Assembly: GCA_021787335.1 (NCBI GenBank)
Contig: JAJYMC010000003.1
Span: forward strand, 1 to 64,000
Length of the DNA: 64,000 bases
Origin: Bacillota bacterium
GTDB lineage: Bacteria; Bacillota; Sulfobacillia; JAJYWN01; JAJZPE01
Reading direction: 5' to 3'
The notes under the pieces were generated by a model, which did not search any database, was not told the origin of the DNA, and saw only the letters and a program-made list of their open reading frames with translations. Below, one piece after another: positions 9,202 through 17,197 of the stretch. Both the position numbers and the translations under genes were made by a program. Position 1 is the stretch's first letter. Every line of letters starts with the position of its first letter.

Positions 9202-9382
9202 TGCAACCCTCCACAGATTGCCTGACGTGGACAGACGCCTATCCGCCCTTGGAATCGGCTCCCCGGAACGGCCGGTTAACGTTAGCTAAACCCAGGAAAG
9301 AGCGCGTCCGGCGGTCTAAAAAGCGGGACGGGCCAATATAAATGGTCCAGGTCACCCCGCGTGGCGATTGGAGGCGACTGGT
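9202..9382. other. Divergent intergenic region between M1 peptidase and spoIVFA-like gene
   Basis: 181 bp that must hold the promoters of both flanking genes. An AT-rich block at ~9336-9346 (caatataaatg) is flanked by ggnCCA / TGGtCC half-sites, so it may be a promoter or operator for the plus-strand sporulation pair. No convincing housekeeping -35/-10 pair was found, which would suit a sporulation sigma factor, but the sequence does not prove this. Confidence 0.3.
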
Positions 9383-10138
9383 ATGCGCTGGCAGCGGATG
9401 AGGCGCCGGATGCGGACCCGAATCCGCGACCTGAGGGTGGGCGGGGCCTTCCGGTCGTGGAGGGCCCGGCTGCCGGAGGCCCGCTGGGCCCGTCAGACCC
9501 TTGTTTGCCTGGCCATCCTCGCCGTGGTCCTGGCCGGGAAGTCGCTGGAGGGTTACCGTCCGATGGCCGTGGCCATGAACGCCGTGCGTTACACGATCAG
9601 CGCCGACTACGATTTCAAGAACGCCTGGGCCAAGCTGCCGTCGCTGCAGACCGTGGCCGGGCAACGGCTGAACGATGCCCTGACCCCCTGGGTCGATAAG
9701 GTCCGGTCGTTCCTCCACCTCGACACCGGGCCGCGGCCGGAGGACCACCAGATGGCCCTGCCGGTTAAGGGCGTCATCACCTCGCGCTTCGGGACCCGCA
9801 CGAACAACGGCAAGACCGAGAACCACGCCGGCCTGGACATCGCCGCCCCGACCGGGACCGACATCGTGGCCGCCCTGGGCGGCCAGGTCAGCCGGGTGGG
9901 GGTGATGGGGGACTACGGGCTGGTCGTCGTCATCGACCACGGCGAGGGCCTCGAGACCCTCTACGGCCACTGTTCTGAGGTCCTGGTCCAGGAGAAGCAG
10001 CAGGTCCTTCAGGGCCAGGTGATCGGCAAGGTCGGGCAGACGGGGGACGCCGATGGGCCCCACACTCACTTCGAGATCAGGCTCAACGGCCACGCCGTCG
10101 ACCCGGCTCCCTGGCTGGTCATGGACACGGGCGGTTAG
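9383..10138 (+). CDS. spoIVFA: M23-family metallopeptidase, SpoIVFA-like
   Basis: 251 aa. A basic N-terminus and one transmembrane segment (TLVCLAILAVVLAGKSL) precede an extracytoplasmic LytM/M23 domain over the last ~120 residues. Zinc ligands are intact: NHAGLDIAAP (HxxxD), LYGHCS and HTHFEIR (HxH). In Bacillus, SpoIVFA tethers and regulates the SpoIVFB protease in the forespore membrane. That role is inferred here from the adjacent SpoIVFB-like gene 26 bp downstream. ATG 9383 is chosen because ggagg lies 8 bases upstream; an upstream TTG at 9368 has no SD. It could alternatively be a SpoIIQ-type or generic M23 protein. Confidence 0.8.
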   Translation: MRWQRMRRRMRTRIRDLRVGGAFRSWRARLPEARWARQTLVCLAILAVVLAGKSLEGYRPMAVAMNAVRYTISADYDFKNAWAKLPSLQTVAGQRLNDALTPWVDKVRSFLHLDTGPRPEDHQMALPVKGVITSRFGTRTNNGKTENHAGLDIAAPTGTDIVAALGGQVSRVGVMGDYGLVVVIDHGEGLETLYGHCSEVLVQEKQQVLQGQVIGKVGQTGDADGPHTHFEIRLNGHAVDPAPWLVMDTGG

Positions 10139-10164
10139 GCCGCCTGGCGGGCGACCAAGACCGG

Positions 10165-11061
10165 ATGAGGCTTTTCAACCTCCTGGGCACCTCCGTCGGA
10201 GCGCACCCGCTGCTCCTTGGCTTGTTATTGCTGACGGCCTTGGCCGGGCGTCCCCGGGAGGCCTTCATCGCGTTTGGCAGCCTCCTTGCTCATGAGGTCG
10301 GCCATCTGGTCGCCGCCAGAGCCGTCAAGCTGGAGGTCCAGAGGGTCGTCCTGTGGCCCTTCGGTGGCGTCGCCTACAGCGACGGGCCGGCCCCCGAGCC
10401 CTTCGCCGAGGGGCTCCTGGCCTTCGCCGGGCCGCTGGCCAACCTCGCCCTCCTGGCCCTGGGCGGGCTCGTCGCGTCGGCCGGTCTGCTGCGCCCGGAC
10501 CTCCATCAGTTCTTCGTCCAGGTCAATCTGGGCATGGCGGCGGTCAACCTGGTCCCGGCCCTACCCCTCGACGGGGGGCGAGTGGGCCGGGCCTTGCTGT
10601 CCTCGCGCCTCGGTCACCGCGCCGCCACCGCCGTCTTCCACCGTCTGGGAACAGCCGTCGGGGCCGGCCTCATCATCGCGGGCGGTCTGGCCATGGCCGC
10701 CGGACGCCCGTTGATCGGGGTCCTCGCCGCCGGTTTCTTCATCCTGGCCGCCGTCGTCCTCGAGCGGGAGGCCGCACCCTATCGCACCTTCGGCCAGTTG
10801 CTCAGGCGGCGTCGCGAGCTCAGGGATGGCGCCGTCCTGCGCGGGCAGGTCCTCACGGCGGTGGGCGGGACCACCGTGGGGGAGGTCCTCAGGGCCTTCG
10901 AGCCGCACGCCTTCCAGTTCATCGTCGTCCTCGAACCCGTACGGCTACGGCGTTTGGGCGTCCTCACCGAGGCACAGCTCCTGGAGGCCCTGGAACTGAG
11001 CGGGCCGAAAACCCCCCTGGACTCGCTGCTCGACCCGTCTGCCGATGGCAAGGACGGGTGA
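10165..11061 (+). CDS. spoIVFB: M50-family intramembrane metalloprotease, SpoIVFB-like
   Basis: 298 aa site-2-protease homologue. The HEVGH zinc motif lies near residues 43-47 inside a hydrophobic segment, and the second motif NLVPALPLDGGR (Asp ligand) is near residue 137. SpoIVFB cleaves pro-sigma-K in the mother cell during sporulation. Hydrophobic segments alternate over residues 10-200. The C-terminal ~100 residues are soluble and could be a degenerate CBS-like regulatory region. Gene pairing with the M23 membrane protein upstream is the typical spoIVFA-spoIVFB arrangement. Confidence 0.87.
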   Translation: MRLFNLLGTSVGAHPLLLGLLLLTALAGRPREAFIAFGSLLAHEVGHLVAARAVKLEVQRVVLWPFGGVAYSDGPAPEPFAEGLLAFAGPLANLALLALGGLVASAGLLRPDLHQFFVQVNLGMAAVNLVPALPLDGGRVGRALLSSRLGHRAATAVFHRLGTAVGAGLIIAGGLAMAAGRPLIGVLAAGFFILAAVVLEREAAPYRTFGQLLRRRRELRDGAVLRGQVLTAVGGTTVGEVLRAFEPHAFQFIVVLEPVRLRRLGVLTEAQLLEALELSGPKTPLDSLLDPSADGKDG

Positions 11062-11067
11062 ACTTGG

Positions 11068-11074
11068 TTATAAT
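11068..11074 (+). promoter_or_regulatory. Extended -10 element immediately before TIGR03960 gene (possible leaderless start)
   Basis: TTATAAT ends 8 bases before ATG 11083, in the 21-bp gap after the spoIVFB-like gene. No SD is visible. If this -10 is used, transcription would start at or within 1-3 bases of the start codon. The candidate -35 (tggcaa, 11046-11051) is poor. Confidence 0.45.
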
Positions 11075-11082
11075 AGACCTAT

Positions 11083-13032
11083 ATGGCACCCTTTGAACGC
11101 ATCCTGAGCCAGGTGACGAAACCCGCCCGGTACACCGGGGGTGAGTGGAACGAGGTCAGGAAGGACCACGACGCCGTCGAGGTCCTTTTCGCCTTGGCCT
11201 TCCCCGACGTCTATGAGATCGGCATGTCCCATCTCGGGCTGCGCCTGCTCTACCATGAGCTGAACCGGCGGCCGGACACCGCCGCCGAACGCGTCTTCTC
11301 GCCCTGGGTGGACATGGAGAAGACGATGCGCCAGGAGGGGCTGCCCCTCTTCGCCCTGGAGTCGCGGACGCCCGTCGGCGAGTTCGACTTCGTCGGCGTG
11401 ACCCTGCAGTACGAGATGAGCTTCACCAACATCCTCAACCTGCTGGACCTGTCCGGTATCCCGCTCTTGGCCGCCGAGCGCGGGCCCGACGACCCGTTCG
11501 TCGTCGCCGGCGGGCCGTGCGCTTTCAATCCCGAGCCCGTGGCCGACTTCTTCGATCTCGTCGTCCTGGGCGAGGGCGAGGAGGTCATCCACGACCTCGT
11601 CCAGGCCTACCTGGAGTGGCGCGGGCCCAGGCGCGACGGCGGCCGCCGGGCGCGGCGGGCGCGCGGGGCTGGGGCGGACGGGGCGGGCGCGGCCAAGGAT
11701 GGTCGGGAGGGTTTCCTCCTCCGGGCGGCGGCCATCCCCGGCGTCTATGTCCCGGCCTTCTACGACATCACCTACCGACCCGACGGGTGCCTCGAGAGCA
11801 TCCGGCCGAACCGGCCCGGCGTGCCCGAGGTGGTCCATAAGCGAGTTGTCCGAAATCTGGACACCCTCGACTACCCGACCGACCCCATCGTGCCGTTCCT
11901 GGATATCGTCCATGACCGGATCATGGTCGAGGTCTTCCGTGGCTGCACCCGGGGGTGTCGCTTTTGTCAGGCCGGGGTCATCTACCGCCCGGTCCGGGAG
12001 CGTTCATCGAAGAAAGTCAAAGGGCTGGCCGCGGACCTTGTCCGAAAGACCGGATACAATGAGATATCATTGACCTCGCTCAGCAGCGGGGATTACAGTA
12101 CCATCGCCGGCACGCTGCGCGACCTCATCGCCGAGCACGGCCCGGCCGGGGTCGGCGTGTCGCTGCCGTCACTGCGGGTCGACTCCTTCGACGTGGCCCT
12201 GGCGGAGGAGGTCCAGAAGGTTCGGAAGACCGGTCTGACCTTCGCTCCTGAGGCCGGGACGCAACGCCTGCGGGACGTCATCAACAAGAACGTCACCGAA
12301 GAGGACCTCATGCGGACGGCCCGGGCCGCCTTCAACTCCGGTTGGAACGCCCTCAAGCTGTATTTCATGATCGGACTGCCGACCGAGACCGACGAGGACG
12401 TCCTGGGCATCGTCGACCTGGCCGAGAAGATAGGCCGGGTCTACGCCGAGGCCGGGCAGCACCGCGGGCCCCGAGGGAACCGGCGGCCCCTCCGCCTGAC
12501 CGTCAGCACCTCGTCGTTCGTCCCCAAGGCCCACACCCCGTTCCAGTGGGAACCTCAGACCCCGTTGGAAGGTCTAAGGCAAAAGCAGGACCTGCTCCGC
12601 CACCGTCTGCCGCGGCGACTGGCCGAGTACAACTGGCACGACGCCGAACTCAGCTTCATCGAAGGGGTCTTCGCCCGGGGCGACCGCCGGCTGGGCCGGG
12701 CCCTTCTCGAGGCGCACCGGCGAGGCTGCCACTTCGACGCCTGGTCGGACCAGTTCAAGTTCGGCGCCTGGATGGAGTCCTTCGCCGCGGCGGGTCTCGA
12801 CCCGGCCTTCTACGCCAACCGCCCGCGCGCGTATGACGAGGTCCTCCCGTGGGACCACCTCAGCTCGGGGGTCGCCCGTGAGTTCCTCATCGAGGAACAC
12901 CGCAAGGCGATGGCCGGCGAGACCACGACCGACTGCCGCGCCGAGGGCTGCACCCTGTGCGAGGTCTGCCCGACCCTCGACGTCGACCTGGACCTGAAGG
13001 GCGGTGGCGACGCCGTTGCGGATCAGGGCTGA
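11083..13032 (+). CDS. TIGR03960-family B12-binding-domain radical SAM protein
   Basis: 649 aa. The N-terminal B12-binding-like region begins ILSQVTKPARYTGGEWNEV and contains FPDVYEIGMSHLGLRLLY. The radical SAM core has the cluster motif CTRGCRFCQAG (CxxxCxxC) near residue 287, followed by SLTSLSSGDY. The C-terminus is Cys-rich (CRAEGCTLCEVCPT). In Bacillota this protein is co-encoded, sometimes fused, with the TIGR03936 protein that follows; their reaction is not established. A low-complexity Arg/Gly/Ala insertion lies near residues 182-206. The stop codon overlaps the next gene by 29 bp. Confidence 0.93.
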   Translation: MAPFERILSQVTKPARYTGGEWNEVRKDHDAVEVLFALAFPDVYEIGMSHLGLRLLYHELNRRPDTAAERVFSPWVDMEKTMRQEGLPLFALESRTPVGEFDFVGVTLQYEMSFTNILNLLDLSGIPLLAAERGPDDPFVVAGGPCAFNPEPVADFFDLVVLGEGEEVIHDLVQAYLEWRGPRRDGGRRARRARGAGADGAGAAKDGREGFLLRAAAIPGVYVPAFYDITYRPDGCLESIRPNRPGVPEVVHKRVVRNLDTLDYPTDPIVPFLDIVHDRIMVEVFRGCTRGCRFCQAGVIYRPVRERSSKKVKGLAADLVRKTGYNEISLTSLSSGDYSTIAGTLRDLIAEHGPAGVGVSLPSLRVDSFDVALAEEVQKVRKTGLTFAPEAGTQRLRDVINKNVTEEDLMRTARAAFNSGWNALKLYFMIGLPTETDEDVLGIVDLAEKIGRVYAEAGQHRGPRGNRRPLRLTVSTSSFVPKAHTPFQWEPQTPLEGLRQKQDLLRHRLPRRLAEYNWHDAELSFIEGVFARGDRRLGRALLEAHRRGCHFDAWSDQFKFGAWMESFAAAGLDPAFYANRPRAYDEVLPWDHLSSGVAREFLIEEHRKAMAGETTTDCRAEGCTLCEVCPTLDVDLDLKGGGDAVADQG

Positions 13033-13699
13033 GTTCACCAAGGGCGATGGCGCCCGTTACGTGTCCCACCTGGACCTCATCCGGACGTGGGAGCGGGCCA
13101 TGCGCCGCGCCGGCCTGCCGGTGGCCATGTCCCAGGGGTTCAACCCCCACCCGAAGATGGCTCCGACCTCCAGCCTGCCCGTCGGCCAGACGAGCCGGTC
13201 GGAGGTCATCGAAGTCACCCTCACCGAGCCGGTCGACCCGGCCGAGTTCACCCGCCGGGTCAACGCGGCCATGCCTGGGGGCCTCCGTGTGACGCGGGCC
13301 AAGGAGGTCTCGGACGAGGCCGCCAGCCCGGCCTCGGTCGTCTCCGGGGCCATGTACGAGGCCAGGCCCGTGGAGGGTTCGGTCGAGCACGCCGGCGCCG
13401 ACCCGGGGTCCGTCGCCGGCGCCGTGCGGCGCTTCCTGGACGCCGGCGAGGTCGTCGTGACCAGGAAGTCCGACAAGGGCGAGCGGCGGGTCGACCTGCG
13501 GCCCCTCGTCCACGACCTGAGCTTCGAGGGCGGCGTCCTGCGGATGACCCTGGCCGCCGGCCGTGAGGGCACGGCCCGTCCGGCCGACCTCCTGACCGCC
13601 CTCGGCTTCGATCCCGCGGATTGGACGGTCGAGCGGACCGGCCTGTACCGGGCCGACGGCCCCGACCCCACCAAATGGACTGCCGCGTGGGACCTCTAG
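13004..13699 (+). CDS. TIGR03936-family radical SAM-associated protein (DUF2344)
   Basis: 231 aa. The conserved start RIRAEFTKGDGARYVSHLDLIR and AMSQGFNPHPKM are the signature of the DUF2344/TIGR03936 family, which accompanies TIGR03960 radical SAM proteins. Function is unknown; a role in tRNA or rRNA modification is often guessed from gene context. It starts at GTG 13004 or TTG 13016 inside the end of the preceding gene, indicating translational coupling. Downstream lies rng, a conserved arrangement. Confidence 0.9.
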   Translation: MATPLRIRAEFTKGDGARYVSHLDLIRTWERAMRRAGLPVAMSQGFNPHPKMAPTSSLPVGQTSRSEVIEVTLTEPVDPAEFTRRVNAAMPGGLRVTRAKEVSDEAASPASVVSGAMYEARPVEGSVEHAGADPGSVAGAVRRFLDAGEVVVTRKSDKGERRVDLRPLVHDLSFEGGVLRMTLAAGREGTARPADLLTALGFDPADWTVERTGLYRADGPDPTKWTAAWDL

Positions 13700-13739
13700 T
13701 CCCACTGGCGATAGATTTCCCGGCGAGGAGTGTCCGGAC

Positions 13740-15434
13740 ATGCGCAAAGAGATCGTGGTTAACGTCGACCATGACGAAACCAGAGTGGCCGTCCTCGAAG
13801 AGGGCGTGCTCGTCGAGCTTTACATCGAAAGGACCAGCAACCAGCGGGTCGTAGGGGCCATCTACAAGGGCAGGGTCGACAACGTGCTGCCGGGGATGGA
13901 GGCGGCCTTCGTCGACGTCGGCTTGGACCGCAACGCCTTCCTGTACGTGGCCGACGCCATCCCGGCCCGCGAGGGCGATGAGGACGAGGCCGAGGTCGAA
14001 GCCCCCAGAGGGGCGTCGATCAAGGACCTCCTGAAGGTCGGCCAGGAACTGGTCCTTCAGGTCACCAAGGAACCCATCGGGACCAAGGGGGCGCGGGTCT
14101 CCAGCCACATCACCCTCCCCGGCCGCTACCTGGTCCTCATGCCGACGGTCGATTACATCGGCATCTCCCGGCGGATCGGCGACGAAGGCGAGCGGTCGCG
14201 GCTCAGGGCCCTGGCCGAGAAGATAAAGCCGGCCGGCATGGGCCTCATCGTCCGGACCGTCGCCGAGGGTCACGAAGAACAGGACCTGGCGGCCGACGTC
14301 AAGTTCCTTGTCCGCCTGTGGAACAAGATCCTCAGCCGGGCCAGGACGACCAACGCCCCGGCCCTCCTCCATCGCGACCTGGGGCTGGTCTTCCGGGTCG
14401 TCCGCGATGTCCTCGGGCCGGACACCGAACGCCTGGTGGTCGACTCACGGCACGAGCAAGAGCGCATCCTCGACCTCCTCGATGACATCTCCCCGGACCT
14501 CAAGGACCGGGTGACCCTCTTCGATAGCCACGACCGATCTGTCTTCGAGCTTTACGGCATCGAGACGGAGATCGAGAAGGCCCTGCGAAAACGGGTCTGG
14601 CTCAGGAGCGGCGGCTACCTGGTCATCGACCAGGCCGAGGCCCTGACGGTCATCGACGTCAACACCGGCAAATACGTCGGCAGTACCAACCTGGCCGACA
14701 CGGTCCTCCGGACCAACCTCGAAGCCGCCCGCGAGATTGCCCGCCAGCTCCGGCTGCGGGACATCGGCGGGATCATCATCGTCGACTTCATCGACATGGA
14801 AGTGGCCGACCACCGCCAGAAGGTCCTGGCGGCTCTGAACGAGGCCCTCAAGGACGACCGGACGAAGACCAACGTCCTCGGCATCACCCAGCTCGGGTTG
14901 GTCGAGATGACCCGCAAGAAGGTCACCTACGGGCTCGACGACGTCCTTCAGAAGCTCTGCCCGTACTGCGAAGGCAAGGGCAAGATCCTCTCCGAAGAGA
15001 CGATGGCCGCCAAGGTGCGCCGGGAGATCCGCGAGATCCTCCGGCACACCGACAACGAGGCCATCCTGGTCGAGGTCCATCCGTCGGTGGCCGCGCTGCT
15101 CATCGGGGCCGGTGGGGTGAACCTCAAGGAGCTCGAGAAGAACACCGGGAAGTCGGTCTACGTCAAGGGTTCGGCCGAATGCCACCCCGAGGAGATGAAG
15201 ATCCGCGGCCTCGGGACCCGCGAAGAGGTCGAGACCAAGGCCCTGCCCGTTCGCCAGGGCCAGACGGTCGAGGTCAAGATCGAGGAACCGCACGTCTCGA
15301 ACCTGTGGGATGGCATCGCCCGCATGGACGGTTACGTCATCGACGTCGAGGGGGCCGGCAAGCGGGTCGGCGAGAAGGTCAAGGTCGAGATAACGAAGGT
15401 CTACCGCACCTATGCCAAGGCGCGCGTGGTCTGA
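13740..15434 (+). CDS. rng: Ribonuclease E/G family endoribonuclease
   Basis: 564 aa. An S1-like domain (IYKGRVDNVLPGMEAAFVDVG) starts near residue 40. The catalytic DNase I-like core includes LTVIDVNTGKYVGSTNLADTVLRTNLEAAREIARQ, where the Asp residues bind Mg2+. The zinc-link CPYCEGKGK follows. The last ~65 residues (LPVRQGQTVEVKIEEPH to the end) look like a TRAM domain, as in clostridial RNase G. It processes rRNA and mRNA. Spacing to the TIGR03936 gene is 40 bp. ATG 13740 is preceded by gaggagtg. Confidence 0.95.
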   Translation: MRKEIVVNVDHDETRVAVLEEGVLVELYIERTSNQRVVGAIYKGRVDNVLPGMEAAFVDVGLDRNAFLYVADAIPAREGDEDEAEVEAPRGASIKDLLKVGQELVLQVTKEPIGTKGARVSSHITLPGRYLVLMPTVDYIGISRRIGDEGERSRLRALAEKIKPAGMGLIVRTVAEGHEEQDLAADVKFLVRLWNKILSRARTTNAPALLHRDLGLVFRVVRDVLGPDTERLVVDSRHEQERILDLLDDISPDLKDRVTLFDSHDRSVFELYGIETEIEKALRKRVWLRSGGYLVIDQAEALTVIDVNTGKYVGSTNLADTVLRTNLEAAREIARQLRLRDIGGIIIVDFIDMEVADHRQKVLAALNEALKDDRTKTNVLGITQLGLVEMTRKKVTYGLDDVLQKLCPYCEGKGKILSEETMAAKVRREIREILRHTDNEAILVEVHPSVAALLIGAGGVNLKELEKNTGKSVYVKGSAECHPEEMKIRGLGTREEVETKALPVRQGQTVEVKIEEPHVSNLWDGIARMDGYVIDVEGAGKRVGEKVKVEITKVYRTYAKARVV

Positions 15435-15494
15435 ACCGGTCGCTCATGAACCGGTCGCGTGGGCCGCGGCGACCGCCTTTGAACGGCGCTTTTG

Positions 15495-15524
15495 TTGACG
15501 CAAGGGCCGGTATCGTGCTAAAAT
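15495..15524 (+). promoter_or_regulatory. Sigma-A promoter of rplU-prp-rpmA
   Basis: TTGACG (15495-15500), 18-bp spacer, TAAAAT (15519-15524), in the rng-rplU gap. It would give a ~130-nt leader ahead of rplU. Confidence 0.8.
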
Positions 15525-15530
15525 AAAAGT

Positions 15531-15666
15531 CTGTAATCGGCTTTTTTCGATAAGCCCCACGAAGCCGGTGAAACCGCCCGAAGTGGGTCAATGAAAAACG
15601 GCGCCGGCCCGGATGGGGCCAGGCCGTACCCGTCCTTCGGCGAGTCTAAGAGCAGGGGGTTTTTCC
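15531..15666 (+). promoter_or_regulatory. Long rplU 5' leader, candidate ribosomal protein L21 leader element
   Basis: About 136 nt between the promoter and the L21 start codon. It can pair internally (for example gccccac / gtggg at 15553-15588) and is GC-rich near the SD (cagggggtttttcc). Bacillota rplU operons carry an autoregulatory L21 leader; the position fits, but I could not match the conserved core by eye. Confidence 0.4.
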
Positions 15667-16146
15667 ATGTACGCGATCGTCAAGACCGGTGGCAAGCAGT
15701 ATCGTCTGGCCGAGGGCGGCCAGGTCCGCGTCGAGAAGCTCGAAGCCGAGGTCGGCTCCGAGGTCATCCTCGACCAGGTCCTGATGGTGACCAAGGACGA
15801 CGGCGACACCATCTTCGGGACCCCGACCATCCCTGACGCCAGGGTCGTCGCCCGCGTCCTCGAGCACGGCAAGGCCGACAAGATCCTCGTCTTCAAGTAC
15901 AAGTCCAAGGTCAACTACCGGCGCCGCTATGGGCACCGGCAGCCCTATACGGAAGTCAAGGTCGAGAAGATAGAGCTGGGCGTGGCCCCGGCGGCTGCGC
16001 CGAAGCCGCGCAAAACCACCAAGAAGGAAGCGACGCCCGAGGGCGAGGCTGAGCAGGCCCCGGTTGAGCAGGCCCCGGCTGAAAAAGCCCCGGCCAAGAA
16101 GCGGGCCGCCGCCAAGCCCAAGGCCAAAGAAGCCGGGGAAGAGTAA
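15667..16146 (+). CDS. rplU: 50S ribosomal protein L21 with long C-terminal extension
   Basis: 159 aa; bacterial L21 is usually ~103. The canonical domain runs from [18 protein letters not shown] to VKVEKIEL (residues ~1-103), with [20 protein letters not shown] as the rRNA-binding loop. The final ~53 residues are an Ala/Lys/Glu/Pro-rich tail of unknown role, probably exposed. ATG 15667 is the family start and has the SD aggggg; an earlier in-frame ATG at 15613 would add unrelated sequence. First gene of the L21-Prp-L27 operon. Confidence 0.95.
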   Translation: MYAIVKTGGKQYRLAEGGQVRVEKLEAEVGSEVILDQVLMVTKDDGDTIFGTPTIPDARVVARVLEHGKADKILVFKYKSKVNYRRRYGHRQPYTEVKVEKIELGVAPAAAPKPRKTTKKEATPEGEAEQAPVEQAPAEKAPAKKRAAAKPKAKEAGEE

Positions 16147-16176
16147 GTCAAACCGGCCGATTGAGAGTGATTTAGC

Positions 16177-16512
16177 GTGATCACCGTCCGGGTGACCCGT
16201 CGCGAAGGGCAGATCATGGCCTTTCAAATCGAGGGCCACTCCGGCTACGCCGAGGCGGGCTCCGATGTCATCTGCTCGGCCGTTTCGGCCCTCAGTCAAG
16301 GGGCCGTCGTCGGCCTCGAGCGGGTCGTCGGCTTGACCCCGGTGTACACGGTCCATGACGGATGGCTGAACCTGAGCCGGCTGTCCAGACGGCAGCTCAC
16401 GGTGGACCAGCGGCGGGGGGCCCAGACGGTCCTCGAGACCATGGTCGTCGCCTTGAAACAGGTGGCCCAGGACCATCCCAGAAATGTGGTTGTTGTCGAC
16501 CAGACGACTTAG
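16177..16512 (+). CDS. prp: Ribosomal-processing cysteine protease Prp
   Basis: 111 aa, YsxB/Prp family. GHSGYAEAGSDVICSAVSAL holds the catalytic His (in GHSGYA) and Cys (in DVICSAVS). Prp removes the N-terminal extension of ribosomal protein L27 in Bacillota and relatives. The next gene, rpmA, encodes an L27 with exactly such an extension, so enzyme and substrate are adjacent. It starts GTG at 16177 after gattgagagtg, within the rplU operon. Confidence 0.93.
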   Translation: MITVRVTRREGQIMAFQIEGHSGYAEAGSDVICSAVSALSQGAVVGLERVVGLTPVYTVHDGWLNLSRLSRRQLTVDQRRGAQTVLETMVVALKQVAQDHPRNVVVVDQTT

Positions 16513-16521
16513 GTTTATAAT
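16493..16521 (+). promoter_or_regulatory. Internal promoter for rpmA
   Basis: TTGTCG (16493-16498), 17-bp spacer, perfect TATAAT (16516-16521), overlapping the end of prp and 33 bp before rpmA. It could raise L27 output relative to Prp. Confidence 0.6.
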
Positions 16522-16553
16522 TAGAACGTTGACTTCGATTGGAGGTGCGAATC

Positions 16554-16841
16554 ATGCTCAAGCACATCAACCTGCAGCTGTTCGCCCACAAGAAGGGCGT
16601 CGGCAGTTCGCGTAACGGTCGTGACAGCACTTCTCAGCGGCTCGGCATCAAGAGCCACGACGGCCAGGTCGTCACCGCCGGCAGCATCATCATGCGGCAG
16701 CGCGGCACGCGGTTCCACGCCGGCCGGAACGTCGGCATCGGCCGCGACGACACGCTCTTCGCTCTCGTCGACGGCACGGTCGATTTCGACCAGCGCGGCG
16801 GGCGCAAGATGGTCTCGGTCATGCCCGTCAGCGGCAACTGA
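16554..16841 (+). CDS. rpmA: 50S ribosomal protein L27 with Prp-cleaved N-terminal extension
   Basis: 95 aa. The N-terminus [20 protein letters not shown] contains the Prp site: cleavage after Phe10 exposes AHKKGVGS, the mature L27 end that reaches the peptidyl transferase centre. The rest is canonical ([28 protein letters not shown]). ATG 16554 is chosen because ggaggtg lies 8 bases upstream. An intrinsic terminator follows, ending the operon. Confidence 0.97.
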   Translation: MLKHINLQLFAHKKGVGSSRNGRDSTSQRLGIKSHDGQVVTAGSIIMRQRGTRFHAGRNVGIGRDDTLFALVDGTVDFDQRGGRKMVSVMPVSGN

Positions 16842-16865
16842 AGTACAGTCCGCGCAAGAACGTCA

Positions 16866-16903
16866 AGGCCCGGGGAGAGAACTCCCCGGGCCTTTCTTTT
16901 TTT
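16866..16903 (+). terminator. Intrinsic terminator after rpmA
   Basis: Perfect 12-bp stem aggcccggggag / ctccccgggcct with an agaa tetraloop and a long T tract (tttctttttttg). Confidence 0.97.
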
Positions 16904-16908
16904 GTCAG

Positions 16909-17105
16909 TCAGGGGTTGAGGGGAAGGCTCAGGCGGAAGGTGCTCCCCCGACCGGGGACGCTCTCGACCCAGATTCGCCCATGGTGGGCCTCGATGATCT
17001 CTTTGGCGATGGCCAGACCCAGGCCGTGACCATTTGGCGTTAGCCTGACGCGGCTTGGAGCCTCGGTAGAACCGATCGAAGACGTGAGGTTGCTCCGTGA
17101 GCCCA
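16909..17105 (-). pseudogene. Histidine kinase HATPase remnant (frameshifted, 3' end only)
   Basis: The minus strand encodes the end of a sensor kinase ATP-binding domain. An F-box-like [18 protein letters not shown] lies in one frame (about 17040-17103), and the G2 box [12 protein letters not shown] followed by [20 protein letters not shown] lies in a second frame (16909-17050). A one-base shift near 17035-17050 separates them. No dimerisation domain, H/N box or start remains upstream, because Spo0B coding sequence begins there on the other strand. It is a relic, not a functional gene. Confidence 0.75.
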
Positions 17106-17197
17106 CCACCCAGGCCCCCGGACAGGAAAAACCAGGCCGGGCAGAGAACAGCTTCCTTCACAACGGCGATTCCAACCCGCCCACGGAGAGCGACACT

